Position numbers and translations under genes: made by a program
The notes under the pieces: model-generated
The model's database searches: none
Told to the model about the DNA's origin: nothing
What the model saw: only the letters and a program-made list of their open reading frames with translations
Shown: positions 11,621-21,914 of the stretch, in pieces
Numbering within the stretch: the stretch's first letter is position 1
Layout: the number at the start of each line of letters is the position of its first letter
From: Rhexocercosporidium sp. MPI-PUGE-AT-0058
Lineage: Eukaryota; Ascomycota; Leotiomycetes; Helotiales
Assembly: GCA_020746875.1 (NCBI GenBank)
Contig: JAGTJL010000017.1
Location: 248,001-312,000, forward strand
Direction: 5' to 3'
DNA length: 64,000 nucleotides

Positions 11621-12627
11621 TATTATAGCTTTATATCTCAAAGGATTTGTCTGCTAAAGGAAAGAACTGGCTCCCGATGCTATTCTCCGGTCTTCATCCC
11701 CATGCTTTCAGGCCTATCAAGCCACATCCAACCCTGGAGAGAAGCTTCCTACCCTCTTATTAGGGCGCCACGCGCTACTTAGTGTGCGAGCAGTTTCGCG
11801 CCAGATGCTTCGAACCCTGCAGTGCTGCAGCAGAGCTGCATACTCTGAAGAGAGAGACAGAGAGAGAAAGAGAAAAGAGAGAGGGCCACCCATGTTGACC
11901 TTCGCATGGCCTGCATTATCCTACGAAATATCCGAGCTACGTCCTGTTTGTTCTAGCTGGAGGAGTCTCCGCCTCTATCCATTACCACCCGACCTGCGTT
12001 TGTTTATGTATGAATCGTAGACTGTGCCCGTTTTCTTTCAATAACCTTGGGAGGCATTGCACTATCTTACTTCTAGCGCCGCCAATCCGCACCTATCGGG
12101 TGCGGTGAGGTGCAGGTGGTGGCGATTGAGAAGTGGTCAGGGTTCTACCCACAGGGATTGAGAGTATGGTAGTGCAGGTAGGGAATGTAGGAATATAGGC
12201 AAAGCCGTGGTAGGGAATGCAGCCAGTAAAGCCTCCAAGTGCCTTCGGGGAGGCAGCTCCAGGTCCCAACCGGGCATTATTTTAGTTAAAGGTTTGGCTC
12301 CGCGCCCCTATAGCTTTGCATACTAGAAAATTACGGAATATCGCCTGCTAGGAACTTGGGAAGGATACCAGGGAGGAAGCCAGCCAGCCAGCAGCAGTAG
12401 ACTCTCTAGAGTCTGCACAAGCCTACTTGCCTTCCTTTCCTAACCCCGGAGAGACAACCGTCCTTCTCCTTAGCCTCTTCACGCTAAGTGGCCCCAAGTA
12501 ACCAAGTCCCCTACCATAGATTAAGGGGTAATTAAGATTCAAGGTACCGGGGGCCTGTAATAGCCCGTATTACTTATTAACTCATTCATTTATTTATTCA
12601 TACTCGGTTCCAGCTGTCCACCGTAGG
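11621..12627. other. GC-balanced intergenic DNA, no gene seen
   Basis: Normal base composition and no RIP signature. A GAGA-rich stretch lies at 11850-11885. The 78-codon open frame at 11784-12020 is mostly low-complexity Arg/Glu and is probably chance. I see no splice-consistent coding. Confidence 0.45.
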
Positions 12628-12930
12628 ATGCTATGCCAGCATAATCCAGCTTCGGCGCCAGTTGCCGGAGTGCGCGTTACCGCATTCGGTAATTCGTACT
12701 TCACTTTATCACTTTACAATGACCGGCAATTTCCTCCGCTAAACGGTCTAGCCTTTATTTACGATTATTTATATAAGCGTCTCAAGGAGTACTTTACTTT
12801 ATCCTTTAATTATGCATTAGGCTCCTTAGCCGCCGCTTTTATTAGCCATCTCGTGTCCCCGTACCTTCAATCTCCTTTTAACGCTTTATTTCGTTTTTTT
12901 GCGCTATATCGCAACTCCGAAACTGCTTAA
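12628..12930 (+). CDS. Unidentified ORF, 100 aa
   Basis: Begins MLCQHNPASAPVAG and contains aromatic-rich segments (NSYFTLSLY, FALYRNSE). I recognise no domain. It overlaps, on the opposite strand, the probable 3' end of the LINE fragment, so it may simply be the antisense of LINE sequence. Confidence 0.12.
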   Translation: MLCQHNPASAPVAGVRVTAFGNSYFTLSLYNDRQFPPLNGLAFIYDYLYKRLKEYFTLSFNYALGSLAAAFISHLVSPYLQSPFNALFRFFALYRNSETA

Positions 12931-13930
12931 GAGGCGCGTCTATTTTATAAATTTAATTACCTTTATAATTAGTTTTAGCTCGTTTAAGATTATTATTAAG
13001 TTTATTCGTCCTCCCTTCCTAAATACCCTTTGCCGCACGTCGTTATATATTAAATACTTTAACAAGATATAATTTATAATTTGCCGTCCTTCGCCGCAAT
13101 CGCATCTGAGGCCGTCGACTTCCGGCATTCTTCTTTTCCACAGGAAGTCTTTTAGCTAATTTTCTTTATGCGTATCTAGATAAGTAAAGTACTCTGCCAC
13201 TTTTTTAGTCTATAATATAATCGTAAGATCTTATATAATAGCTGCGAGGTATACTTAAATATAATTCTTTTTCTTATTTTTATTTTCTAATTATTTATTC
13301 ATTCGGCTCTTGTTTGCCTCTTAACCTAAGTCTTCAAGGTTACTTATAAGTAATATGTCCTTATTTATATAGCGTTCTCGTTTCCCTGGCTAGCTCTTAT
13401 ATTTTGTTTAGCTACTCTCTTAGCCGCTTTATTTACGGCTTCGTTTCTTAAGATGCCTATGTGAGCTAGTACTTATCTTAACTCGACTCGCGTCTTACGA
13501 TTTCCTTAGAGTTTATTTATGAGTTGTATCGCGTCAGTTACGATATACGCACTTAATTTGCCAGTTGGTTTCTGAAATGTCTGAATAGCTGCTTAGTTAT
13601 TTGTAAAGATAATTAACTTGTCTTTCTTATTTCCTTTGTCTACGTTTTCGTTTACAATTTAAAGGGCTAACCTAATGCCTTATAATTCTGCGGCATATAC
13701 AGTTGAGGTTTTATTATCTTTTATATATGCTAGCTTTATGCACCTATTTATAAGCGATATTGCTGCAGCTCTTACGTTATTATTAATTCCGCTGCCGTTC
13801 GTGTAAACGAAGAGGCTATTCGAGGGGTGCTTGAGGAACTCCTTATATTAAGTTCTAGCCGTTTCGGCGCATGATGCTATCCTTACGATTGGTTCTTGTT
13901 ACTATAATAATATAAGAAACGGTAGGATAA
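12931..13930 (-). pseudogene. Non-LTR retrotransposon (Tad1/I-like LINE) 3' fragment, RNase H and C-terminus
   Basis: Read on the minus strand, about 13620-13405 gives the RNase H core: IIFTNN then AAIQTFQKPTGKLSAYI, IQLINKL, AHIGILRNEAVNKAAK. In intact relatives these read FTDNQAA and WVPAHxGIxGNExxDxxAK; here Asp has become Asn and Gln has become a stop. The extreme C-terminus at about 13120-13070 has the Cys-rich DGLRCDCGEGRQIINYILL motif seen after RNase H in fungal Tad1-like ORF2. The RT and everything 5' are absent, so the copy is 5'-truncated at about 13930, a normal outcome of LINE insertion. Stops throughout. Confidence 0.78.
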
Positions 13931-13941
13931 TCTCTTAGTCC

Positions 13942-14292
13942 TCAATCGACGCTCCACGACGGTGACGAAGACGCTTGTACGTGTGCTCTAGAGGGCTTAG
14001 GTATAGTTCCTTTCTCTATCGGTTCCTCGTGGTCCGGAGGAGTTGGAAGCCTACTAGGGTTGGCATTCTGTCCGAGGAGAGAATCCTGCTGACAGTCTCG
14101 GCGCTTGTCTCGCGGTGGTCTGGAAAAGATAAATTCCGAATCGGATTTCGAAGGCGGACTCTTGAAATCGATGAAATTGTTGGCCGGGAGTTGGGATGTA
14201 TGGGACTGATTCGGCGTAGTCCGAACGATCCGTCTCGAAAAGCGTTGTGGGCTTGGTCGTGTGTACTGGCGTTCAGACTTCATGTTTGACAC
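13942..14292 (-). CDS. Hypothetical ORF, 116 aa
   Basis: Begins MSNMKSERQYTRPSPQ, a Pro/Ser/Arg-rich, low-complexity protein ending SSPSWSVD, with a PTPPDHEEP stretch. No domain is recognised. Its start lies in a perfect 86-bp tandem duplication (14205-14376) whose length is not a multiple of three, so the 5' end may have been rearranged. It lies downstream of, and on the same strand as, the zinc-finger gene, and could be the tail of a separate gene cut off by the LINE insertion. An opposite-strand frame of similar length exists (13975-14289); I prefer the minus strand for its proline/serine composition only. Confidence 0.28.
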   Translation of the reverse strand: MSNMKSERQYTRPSPQRFSRRIVRTTPNQSHTSQLPANNFIDFKSPPSKSDSEFIFSRPPRDKRRDCQQDSLLGQNANPSRLPTPPDHEEPIEKGTIPKPSRAHVQASSSPSWSVD

Positions 14293-14376
14293 TGATTCGG
14301 CGTAGTCCGAACGATCCGTCTCGAAAAGCGTTGTGGGCTTGGTCGTGTGTACTGGCGTTCAGACTTCATGTTTGAC
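14205..14376. repeat. Perfect 86-bp tandem duplication (two units)
   Basis: Unit 1 is 14205-14290 and unit 2 is 14291-14376. Both begin ACTGATTCGGCGTAGTCCGA and end TTCATGTTTGAC, and I find no difference between them. It is too short to be a usual RIP target. Confidence 0.93.
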
Positions 14377-14505
14377 ATCACATATGGTCCATCGGTCACT
14401 GGTGACTTAAAGAATGCGTGTATGATGACTTCTTCCCAAAGTATATTCTACGTCAACCTGGATATCCAGGGCCCTGAGAGATGATTAGATCTAAGCTCGA
14501 GAATG

Positions 14506-17500
14506 TCACGCTGACTCTTCGTCAGAAAATTCTTCAATATCTCCTTCCTGCTCATCATCTTGAATCTCAAGGACGATCATAAATTTCTGGCAAGCATGAT
14601 CCAGCTCTTTGACTTCCTCAGCAACTTTAGTACAGTCCTCCAAATCTGGTTTCTCTGTTGGATGATTAAGCAGCGATTCAAAGGTAATAACGAAGAACCG
14701 CAAAATGAGAGTGCAAAGGTCTAGTAAGGATGTTCGATAGTCGGAACGGAGGCTCATGCTGGGGTTTTGGCGGTACATATTCTCCATAATGGCATATCGC
14801 GCAATGATGCTGACAATCTCAGATAGTTGAGGGACATGGTCTTTTTCTGCTCCAGGAACGGAATTAAAGAGCTGTTTCAAGGTCAGTTAGGCTTGTTATT
14901 GAGATGCGTGCTTGTGGAGACGTACCTGCATTAAAATACAGACGCAAGCCCAAGGTAAAGGGGCTATATGAAGTCCCAATGTTCCTGACATCACCTCCAT
15001 AACCCTGATTATATCGGCTTTAGTGGGCCGAGATGGCGACACTATTGTGCTCTGGAGCACTGGCTCAGTGCTATGACTCAATTGTTGTAGGATCTTTGAA
15101 ATTGAATCCGACCAAGAATCGTCAGAGGTTATAACGAGAGGTCGGGGGAGATAATGGTCCAAAATTGCATTCAGTTTCGTTGCTAGAGATTGCTGAGATT
15201 GGTGCAATGCGGAGTATGTCTGCCACCAGAGTCGTTTAGATTGCGCACTAGAGGGAAACAGCAGTAACACTTCAGCTCGCGATGGGCTATTCTTGCTAAT
15301 GTGAATCAAGTCGAGTTCTTCCCGTGACTGACTTGATACAAGCCCTTGAGATGGTCGTAATTCCTGAGCAGTCTCACGGCCTACTACAGGATGGTCGCAG
15401 GTAGAGTCGCCGATTTCTTGCCCTACTTCTGTATTATTGGGATGTTCTCGCTTCTCCGTCACTTTGAGATATCGATTAATTTTCTCTGGGTCAACCGGCC
15501 GCCCCCGGACTAGAAATGCAGTTTGTTTGCTGCCTTCTAACGCACGTTTCTGCTGTTTCCTCATCATAGCTTCTTCATCTGGCTGGATGTTCTTGCGCTT
15601 TTTGCGACCCTTCGAGTTCTGTGTCACATCGCCTTCGCAGGGGGGGTATCACGGGGTTGTATCCCGTTTTTGGGATTCCGGTTGCCATGACCTTTGTGCG
15701 ATAAATTGGCATAGAGAGAGAAATCGCCATCGTTCTCATCATCGAAATTTTCCTCGTCCGCATTCTCATCTGCCGAGTGGGCATTGATTATTGCAGTCGA
15801 TAGCGTATTATTACGAAGTGTTTTATGCATAGCTTGGTTTTGTTCTACTTCCGCTAAGCGCGGGCCGTTGATTACATTTGATAGCCCTTTTTGTTGCATG
15901 ATTCGAAGAACGCAGTCGTCAAGATGCTCATAGAAATCCTGAGCATTGCTGAATATGCCGGAACAAGTTGAGCACTTGCCAGTGGCATCGGGTGTATAAC
16001 TTGAGAGCTTCTTGGCGCTGTTAGTATTGCCCGAGGTCTTCTTCCGCGAGTTTGGTGGCGTTTGCTCAACCGCGTGAACAGAGGTTAGATGTCGCTTGAA
16101 AATATCGGCGCGATTAAACGACTTTTCTGCCGCAGAGCCAGATCCAGGGCAGAATCCGCAGACCATGGTACCCTTATAATGGGTAAGAGTGTGTCTATTC
16201 TTATCGTACTTGCGCGCGAAGCCCTTAATGTGGTAGTCGCAAGTCTGGATCGAGCACTTCTCTGGTCGGTCAATTTGATGGGTTAACATATGTGCTTTTA
16301 AATCTTTGAAGACTTTTCCGCACTCGGGATATGTGCATCGACCCTTTTCTTTTGACTCCTCGCTGCTAAAGTTTCCGTCCTGGCTGTCATATGACTGAAT
16401 AGATGGTCGGCGGGGTGGTAAGTAAGGATATAATGACGCATACGAGTAAGGCGATTGACTCCCTTGCTTCATTGGCCTTGGACTTCTCGACATGTGGGAC
16501 AGTAATGGCGATCTAGGGTATGTAGGCGGTGGGTAAACAGACGTATCGTTGGATTGAGTTGCGGAAGTTGAGCGGGGGATAGCGTATTGAGGATGAAGAA
16601 TCGAGGGGTCTGGAGTAAGATCTGTTAGCCGAAGGTTCCACTTTGCGGCAATCGATAAAGATCGAGGCTAGAATAATAAAGGAAACCGACAAGAAGATTG
16701 AAGAGGCGCTACAAAACTACCACTAGATTGAGAAAAGAAAGGAGACTGGAGATATATTGCGTAAGATAGAAATGTTTTCGCAGGAAAACTTTGCGATATA
16801 ATAAAAACAGAAGAGCGCATATCTTGACTTCGGGAGTTGGTGCTTAACGAGGCGTAAAGAGGAGCATTGAAAGTTTGCGAAGGTCGCCGAGAATTTAAAG
16901 GAGATTTTGAAAAAGAAGAAACAAGGGATTTGAAAATATCGTCTCGGAATTCAGTTCGGACTGCGCTCATTAGGGTGACCGGCGAAGCTATTAATATTGC
17001 AGGTTCGATTTTCATCTGACTTATCGTTGCATCCATCGCCTTAGGAGAAGTGACAAAAGTAGATAAAGAAGAAAAAGACTCTACATTAGACGAGATCGAA
17101 TCGTGCTGACGAGATGCTAATCTAGAGACGTTTCTGCACTCACTAACGAAGCTGGGTTTGGCTGAATTAAACTCTAAAGCGAAGTCGTCTATACCTGTAG
17201 GTTGCTGATAGCTGTAGTCGTTGCCCTGGCTATACTTGTCATACTGGATAATGCTTGGGTTTAACCCCAGTCCAAGTGGAGCCCACTTTAGGACTGGAAC
17301 GACATGTCCATGGATCGAATGGGGCGATCCCATGGTCGAGGATGTTGCCGATGGTCCAGATGCTATCGAGTAATTCGAAGGTGCAGCTCGAAGGTCTGGC
17401 GACTCGAGGGGGTATTGTGGAGCCTTTGCGTACATGGTGGAAGAGCTCAGTCCAGTACTTGCAGGATATCCCTCTTGTGTCCTCGGGTAGGTATATGCTG

Positions 17501-19289
17501 TGTCCATGTTGAAGTTCTGCCCGTCAAATGGAAAGTTGTGAGAGAACATGCTTGGGTCTGGGTAGAGGGGGAAGTCGACTTCTTCGTTATCGGTGTTCAT
17601 GTGGCGCGAGAGCATATGTGATGTGGTTTCTGCGATTGTGATCATATTATGACCTGCCTGTTGCTCTAGAGAAGGCAATATTGGCGAGGCTTGGGTCAGA
17701 GCAATTCCTGGAGTTGGCAAGGATATAGGAGTTCTAACAAGTAGAGACTCTTCTTTCGATGGTCGATAACTAGGATATACTTGAGGTTGAGATAGAAGCA
17801 GAGTGGCCACGTAGCCGATCTCGCAGATTGCCTTGCTTCGGCATATCTCAGACCATGAGCGGAGAGCCCCAAGTACGGTTGGTTGCAAAGTTTCTTCTGC
17901 GGAATGTATATGTAATGCAGTGACAACGTTTCCCATCAGCATGGAAATGACACTTTGGAGCTCGTCTGTTGCTTTTTCTACCAACGTAAGTATCTACCTA
18001 TGCTATATATGAAAGAAAACTTACGAGATGCTGTAAGAGCTTGCAGATATGCCTGTCCGCAATCATTAAAATGGCAGCTACTATCACATTAGCAAATAGG
18101 CATGGTTTTGCATATGACAGAGGGTGGTCATACATATGTGCCTTCTGAATAGTCCTTTCGCTCTCAACTAATGATGACTCAAGATATTTTGCTGCTAAGT
18201 ATAAGTCTTTGTTCGTTTGCCGTATCCTCTTCAGGACGAGCTGGCGGAGAACCTCAATCGTTGTACGGAAGGCGTCCAAAACTCCACGAATTTCACGAAG
18301 GATGCCGACGTTCGCCTCTTGAACAGATACAGCGCTTTTGAAGCTGTCTAACGATGATGAAGACCTAAGGCTCCTTGCCGTATTGCTGTTAACCATGGAG
18401 TACGATGAAAAGGCTGCTTTATTCAACATTTGTTGGTCCACGATTACGGCCTTGCCCTCAAACTGCTCGCTACCGAAAGGACCATCTTTGGCACTATCCG
18501 TTGACGAAACTCCAATAGCCTTCGCAGGATTTTGGACAACTTCTTTAGATTGGGCCGACATGAACACAGTCCCTTTTGATGGAATTTGCGCAACCTTCAG
18601 TGGCTGACTCAACAGCAATCCAAAGCCCTCCTCTCCATCTTGACTATGCTTAGATTTGGGGGCGCGTCTTGAGCAAACGTCGCTGGCCTCCACAGCTTTC
18701 TGTGCCGCCTTCAAACTCTCGATAGTCTCGGGCTGCAATGGTTTCTCAGGCGCTCTTCGAAGCTTAATCGGAGTTGAGATATTTCTAAAATTTCTATTAG
18801 GATCCGAAAGGCTCATCTATATCATTCTTCTACTTACAGCAATGAAAGTTGCAGATCCACTTGTAGACTCATCAAGACCGTTGCGAGAGTCCCTTTCATA
18901 TCTCGCAATCTCTTGAGCACATTTTTGATTTTGTCTTGGCTGATCACAAACTTGACTTTTTTCATCCAGTTGGCCTTTCCATTTCCTCCCAGCTTTATTA
19001 GAATTCTATCAATTTTCACATACAGCTCTGCACAATCTTTGATGATTTTTGCCGTCAATAGATAAACGTCATCCGAACACCATGATTTGCTGTCGTCGAG
19101 CAGGCGAGAGAGGAGATCGAGGGATTGCGAAAAGGTTTTCAGGTCATCGGCTAGAATCGAGATATCTTCAGAGGCAGATGCAAGAGCACTGCTCACTGAA
19201 TAGAGCGTCTTCGATAGAACCAGAGCTGTTTGCGCAATCTGAACGATGCTAGCCACAACGCCTATTGCCGTAAGAGGATCCATCTTCAT
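14506..19289 (-). CDS. STAND-type N-domain plus C2H2 zinc-finger protein, multi-exon, possibly damaged
   Basis: Large fungal gene of roughly 1,500 codons. Exon 1 is 19289-18838 (MKMDPLTAIGVVASIVQIAQ). It is a helical module like the fungal STAND/NLR N-terminal domain. A 53-bp intron (18837-18785, GTAAGT...TTTTAG, phase 2) joins exon 2 (18784-18025). Next is an intron with donor at 18024; its acceptor is uncertain: 17961 keeps frame, 17978 has the better branch point. Exon 3 runs through a Ser/Pro-rich region to the fingers near 16390-16080: CTYPEC...HMLTH, CSIQTC...HTLTH, CGFC...HLTSVH, then CSTC...HLDDC. The block KGTMVCGFCPGSGSAAEKSF is strongly conserved in ascomycete C2H2 proteins. An in-frame TAG sits at 16670-16668. 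A frame change at 15640-15646 may be a 59-bp GTCATG...GAAG intron or an indel. The last intron is 14925-14872 (GTACGT, CTAAC, CAG). It is likely a nuclear regulator. Confidence 0.78.
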
Positions 19290-19446
19290 GCGCTTCTCCT
19301 AGTAAAATCTCAAGGTATCGCAAATGAACGCCGGCAAGATTCAGAATCATAAAAAGCTGTCTCATCCGTATGCAAGGCTCTCAGGTGGGCATTTATTGAA
19401 CGAAGGCCGCAGCCGCTGCTAAGCCTCGCAAGTATGCCTGCCTAGA
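19290..19446. other. Upstream region of the zinc-finger gene
   Basis: GC-balanced 5' flank of the minus-strand gene. I do not see a convincing TATA or other defined element. Confidence 0.3.
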
Positions 19447-19748
19447 TAGCCATTAACTTAAGCGAGCCATTCATTGTCTTCGATAATGTTACGGGGCGTT
19501 TTCGACAAGAGCTGCGCCACGCAGATAATTTTGTCCCAGACAAACGCTTATCTCTTCTTCTCGATTCCGCCTGTATGTGTGGCCTCTCCGCCGACGGCAA
19601 GCAGGTCGTGTCGGGCTCTAACGACAAGACGGTCCGGCTCTGGGACGCAGCGACAGGAGCCTTACAGCAGACGCTCGAGGGCCATTCTAGCGCGGTCACG
19701 TCCGTGGCTTCTCTCCCCATTGCAAACACATTCCGACCTTACACGTAA
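19447..19748 (+). pseudogene. WD40-repeat fragment of an NLR-like (NACHT-WD40) protein
   Basis: Open frame between two stops with no good start. The centre reads LSADGKQVVSGSNDKTVRLW and continues DAATGALQQTLEGHSSAV. This is one nearly perfect consensus WD40 blade of the type found in long arrays of fungal HNWD/NACHT-WD40 incompatibility proteins. The preceding segment EPFIVFDNVTGRFRQELRH is in the same frame. Only about one and a half blades remain, then the frame leaves the family and stops. It is a relic, probably a recombination by-product of a highly repeated array, lying between the STAND-N gene and the HET pseudogene. Confidence 0.72.
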
Positions 19749-19833
19749 CTGGTGAATGTCTAGTGGAAGGTACTGCTAGGTATCTCTGGCTACCTACTAA
19801 TTATCGACCTAACGTCCCTGCGTAGCGAGAAAC

Positions 19834-19959
19834 TGTTGGATCCCAGATCACATGTGGCTGCCTACTAGGCAGCTACAGTCTATTGTCTATATAAGAACAC
19901 CCAAACAGCCAGCTTCTACAATTAAGCATGCCGCTATCACTTCTTCTTGATATCCAACT
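19834..19959. repeat. 126-bp solo LTR (Copia-type or TRIM)
   Basis: TGTTGGATCC...GATATCCAACT with inverted termini, a TATATAAGAAC box near 19900, and a perfect 5-bp target duplication GAAAC at 19829-19833 and 19960-19964. It is not RIP-mutated. Confidence 0.78.
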
Positions 19960-19964
19960 GAAAC

Positions 19965-20135
19965 CCACCGTGCCGAGAAAATTGACGGTACTTTGAATTT
20001 AGACATCTTGAAATCTGTGCACACATCGAAATATATCATATCGATGTCTGAGCCGTACACCGTGACAACTCCTGAATACTCTGAACTCCTCTTTAGTTAC
20101 ACGGAATAAATTCGATCACTATCCCAGCAAGAAGT
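19965..20135. other. Short GC-balanced spacer
   Basis: No gene seen. It lies between the solo LTR and the 3' end of the HET pseudogene. Confidence 0.4.
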
Positions 20136-21497
20136 TCAACCAGGGCGAGCTCCACGGTTGAGCAGCTCTCTCGCTATATTCAGATGCTGGCGTGATACTG
20201 CAATCGTAAGTGGGTTCCTCCCGACTTTCCAGTCCGCTCCACGATCAAGTAGCAACTTGACGAAATTCTCATAGCCGCGAAGAACGGCACAAGACAATGC
20301 GGTATCACTAATATCATTAACAGCATTCACGTCAACCCCGGCCCCCGAGCAGATGCTTGGCAGCCTCCCACAACGCTGCCGGTGTTGCCACGGCACCAGC
20401 TTCAATCAGCTTCAGTGCAATCGTTGGAGTGCCACGACAACCCACACTCGACATTAATGGAGCAGAAAGATTTGGGTCTGCCTTCCACTCTAGGAGCAGA
20501 TCCACAACGCCTTCATGCTTATAGGATGCAGCTAGCTGAAGTGCAGTGCCACCGTCCTCTGCAACTGCATTCACATCGGCCCCGGCCTCGAGCATAAGGA
20601 CTACCATCTGAACATTGCCTTTGACTGCCGCTATCCGCAAGAGGGCAGCAAATTCATCGCCGGGTCCGGGTTGTATAGGATTCCGCGGGGGGTAGGGCGG
20701 ATGCGGCTTGTCTTCTTGCAAAAAGTGATTAGCATATGCCCGACGATAAAGCAATTTATCGTGTATTTACCTGGTTGGATCTCCTTCCAAAGCCGCTTCA
20801 ACGCCTTGTCGTACCCTTCACCATAATTAAGAGGCATGCTGACGTCGAAAATGCCTAACAGCGAGTATGCCTTGTCTTCCTGGCGAAAAGTCTCACGACT
20901 TGCTGCCTACGATAATCGCTCAGCGACGCTGAAGTCAGACAATGGGCTCCCTCGAAGGGCACTGGCTAGAATACCTGTTACCTCGCAGATGTATCGTTTT
21001 AAGGAGGATTTATTGCCTAATAGCTCCCCCTCTTTTGAAAAGAAGTCGACTGATGCCGACGCAATAAGCTCTTGTAGAGTCCAGCCTCGTGAGAACTATA
21101 CGCTCTTCCGAAATGTCGGTCCCTAGACCTCGTTGGACTCATTAGCCGGATCGGTTCGTGGCCGTAAAACATCTGGCAGATAAACGTAGTACTTGGTCGC
21201 ATCCCGGTACTAGCGAAACATCGAGTTGATAGCTTCCTGGAGCTCGACGGCATTGGATTTATCGATACAGCAGGTGTCCACTTAAAAGTATTACAAACCG
21301 TTACGCTTCGCCTGTTCTCCGCAGAACTATATCTTGCCGTAGCTAGCCTTGCCTTTGCTCGTGCCGTCTGTCAGATCCTTGAAAGTGACCTCTTCCGCTC
21401 CCTATCTGTGTGAAAGTATAGCATACTCGGGGATATCGTCTTCGAAGAACTCAGTGAGACTGAAATCGCTATCGTTGTTGAACTGTAGCAGACGTAT
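20136..21497 (-). pseudogene. HET-domain/ankyrin-repeat protein, RIP-inactivated
   Basis: Minus strand. The start codon appears as ATA (21497-21495) before RLLQFNNDSDFSLTEFFEDD and IPEYAILSH, the canonical beginning of a HET domain. It continues EEVTFKDLTDG, VDTCCIDKSNAVELQEAINS, RGWTLQELIAS and KAYSLLGIFDVSMPLNYGEG, i.e. the complete HET core. A 56-bp intron (20770-20715, GTAAAT...GCTAATC...GCAAG, phase 1) leads to about five ankyrin repeats (GNVQMVVLMLEAGADVNAVA, ENFVKLLLDRGADW). Eight in-frame stops interrupt the HET part, five of them at invariant Trp (first at 21404-21402, where family members have SHTWG). A frame change near 20350 breaks the ankyrin array. Family members trigger cell death after fusion of incompatible hyphae; this one cannot. 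Confidence 0.9.
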
Positions 21498-21612
21498 TAT
21501 TCGACTAGATTCGAGGATCGCAGAAGGAAGGGTTCTCGGTAGCTGATAAGCCGTCGAAATAGCATAGATGCGGAGTGAGGTTAGAGAAGACGTCGTGTTA
21601 AGGCTGGCGCAC

Positions 21613-21831
21613 TCAGCTGAGCGGCAGCCTCGCGGCAATGACATTGTCGTACATGACTGGAACCGCGCAAGACCGGCCCGGTCGCTTAGGCTCACCGGCG
21701 AAGTCAATCTCGATTGACAATAACGTATTCTTGTTGCTGAGAATTGAATGATAGAAAAAGTAATCTGGACCCAAAAACCCCTCGATCATCCATCCATTGT
21801 CAATTTCTAGCCTTAGGTCTTCGGCTGACAT
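21613..21831 (-). CDS. Unidentified ORF, 72 aa
   Basis: Begins MSAEDLRLEIDNGWMIEGF and ends PVMYDNVIAARLPLS. Composition is protein-like and the frame is free of RIP-like stops, although it lies just upstream of a RIP-killed gene. No domain is recognised. It could be the remnant of a neighbouring gene. Confidence 0.25.
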   Translation of the reverse strand: MSAEDLRLEIDNGWMIEGFLGPDYFFYHSILSNKNTLLSIEIDFAGEPKRPGRSCAVPVMYDNVIAARLPLS

Positions 21832-21914
21832 TTATCCCATGGAGTGCTGCGACTACCACAATTAGGCGAGACAGGGATTACAGCTAATCAGGGAGCCAGG
21901 ATTTTGTATAAGGA

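Noticed and set aside
11784..12020. 78-aa ORF with RDRERKRKERG stretch
   Set aside because: Low-complexity GAGA repeat translated by chance; no splice or homology support.
15437..17621. Plus-strand open frames at 15437-15787, 16089-16286 and 17255-17621
   Set aside because: They are antisense shadows of the zinc-finger gene; the minus strand has the conserved C2H2 motifs and spliceable exons.
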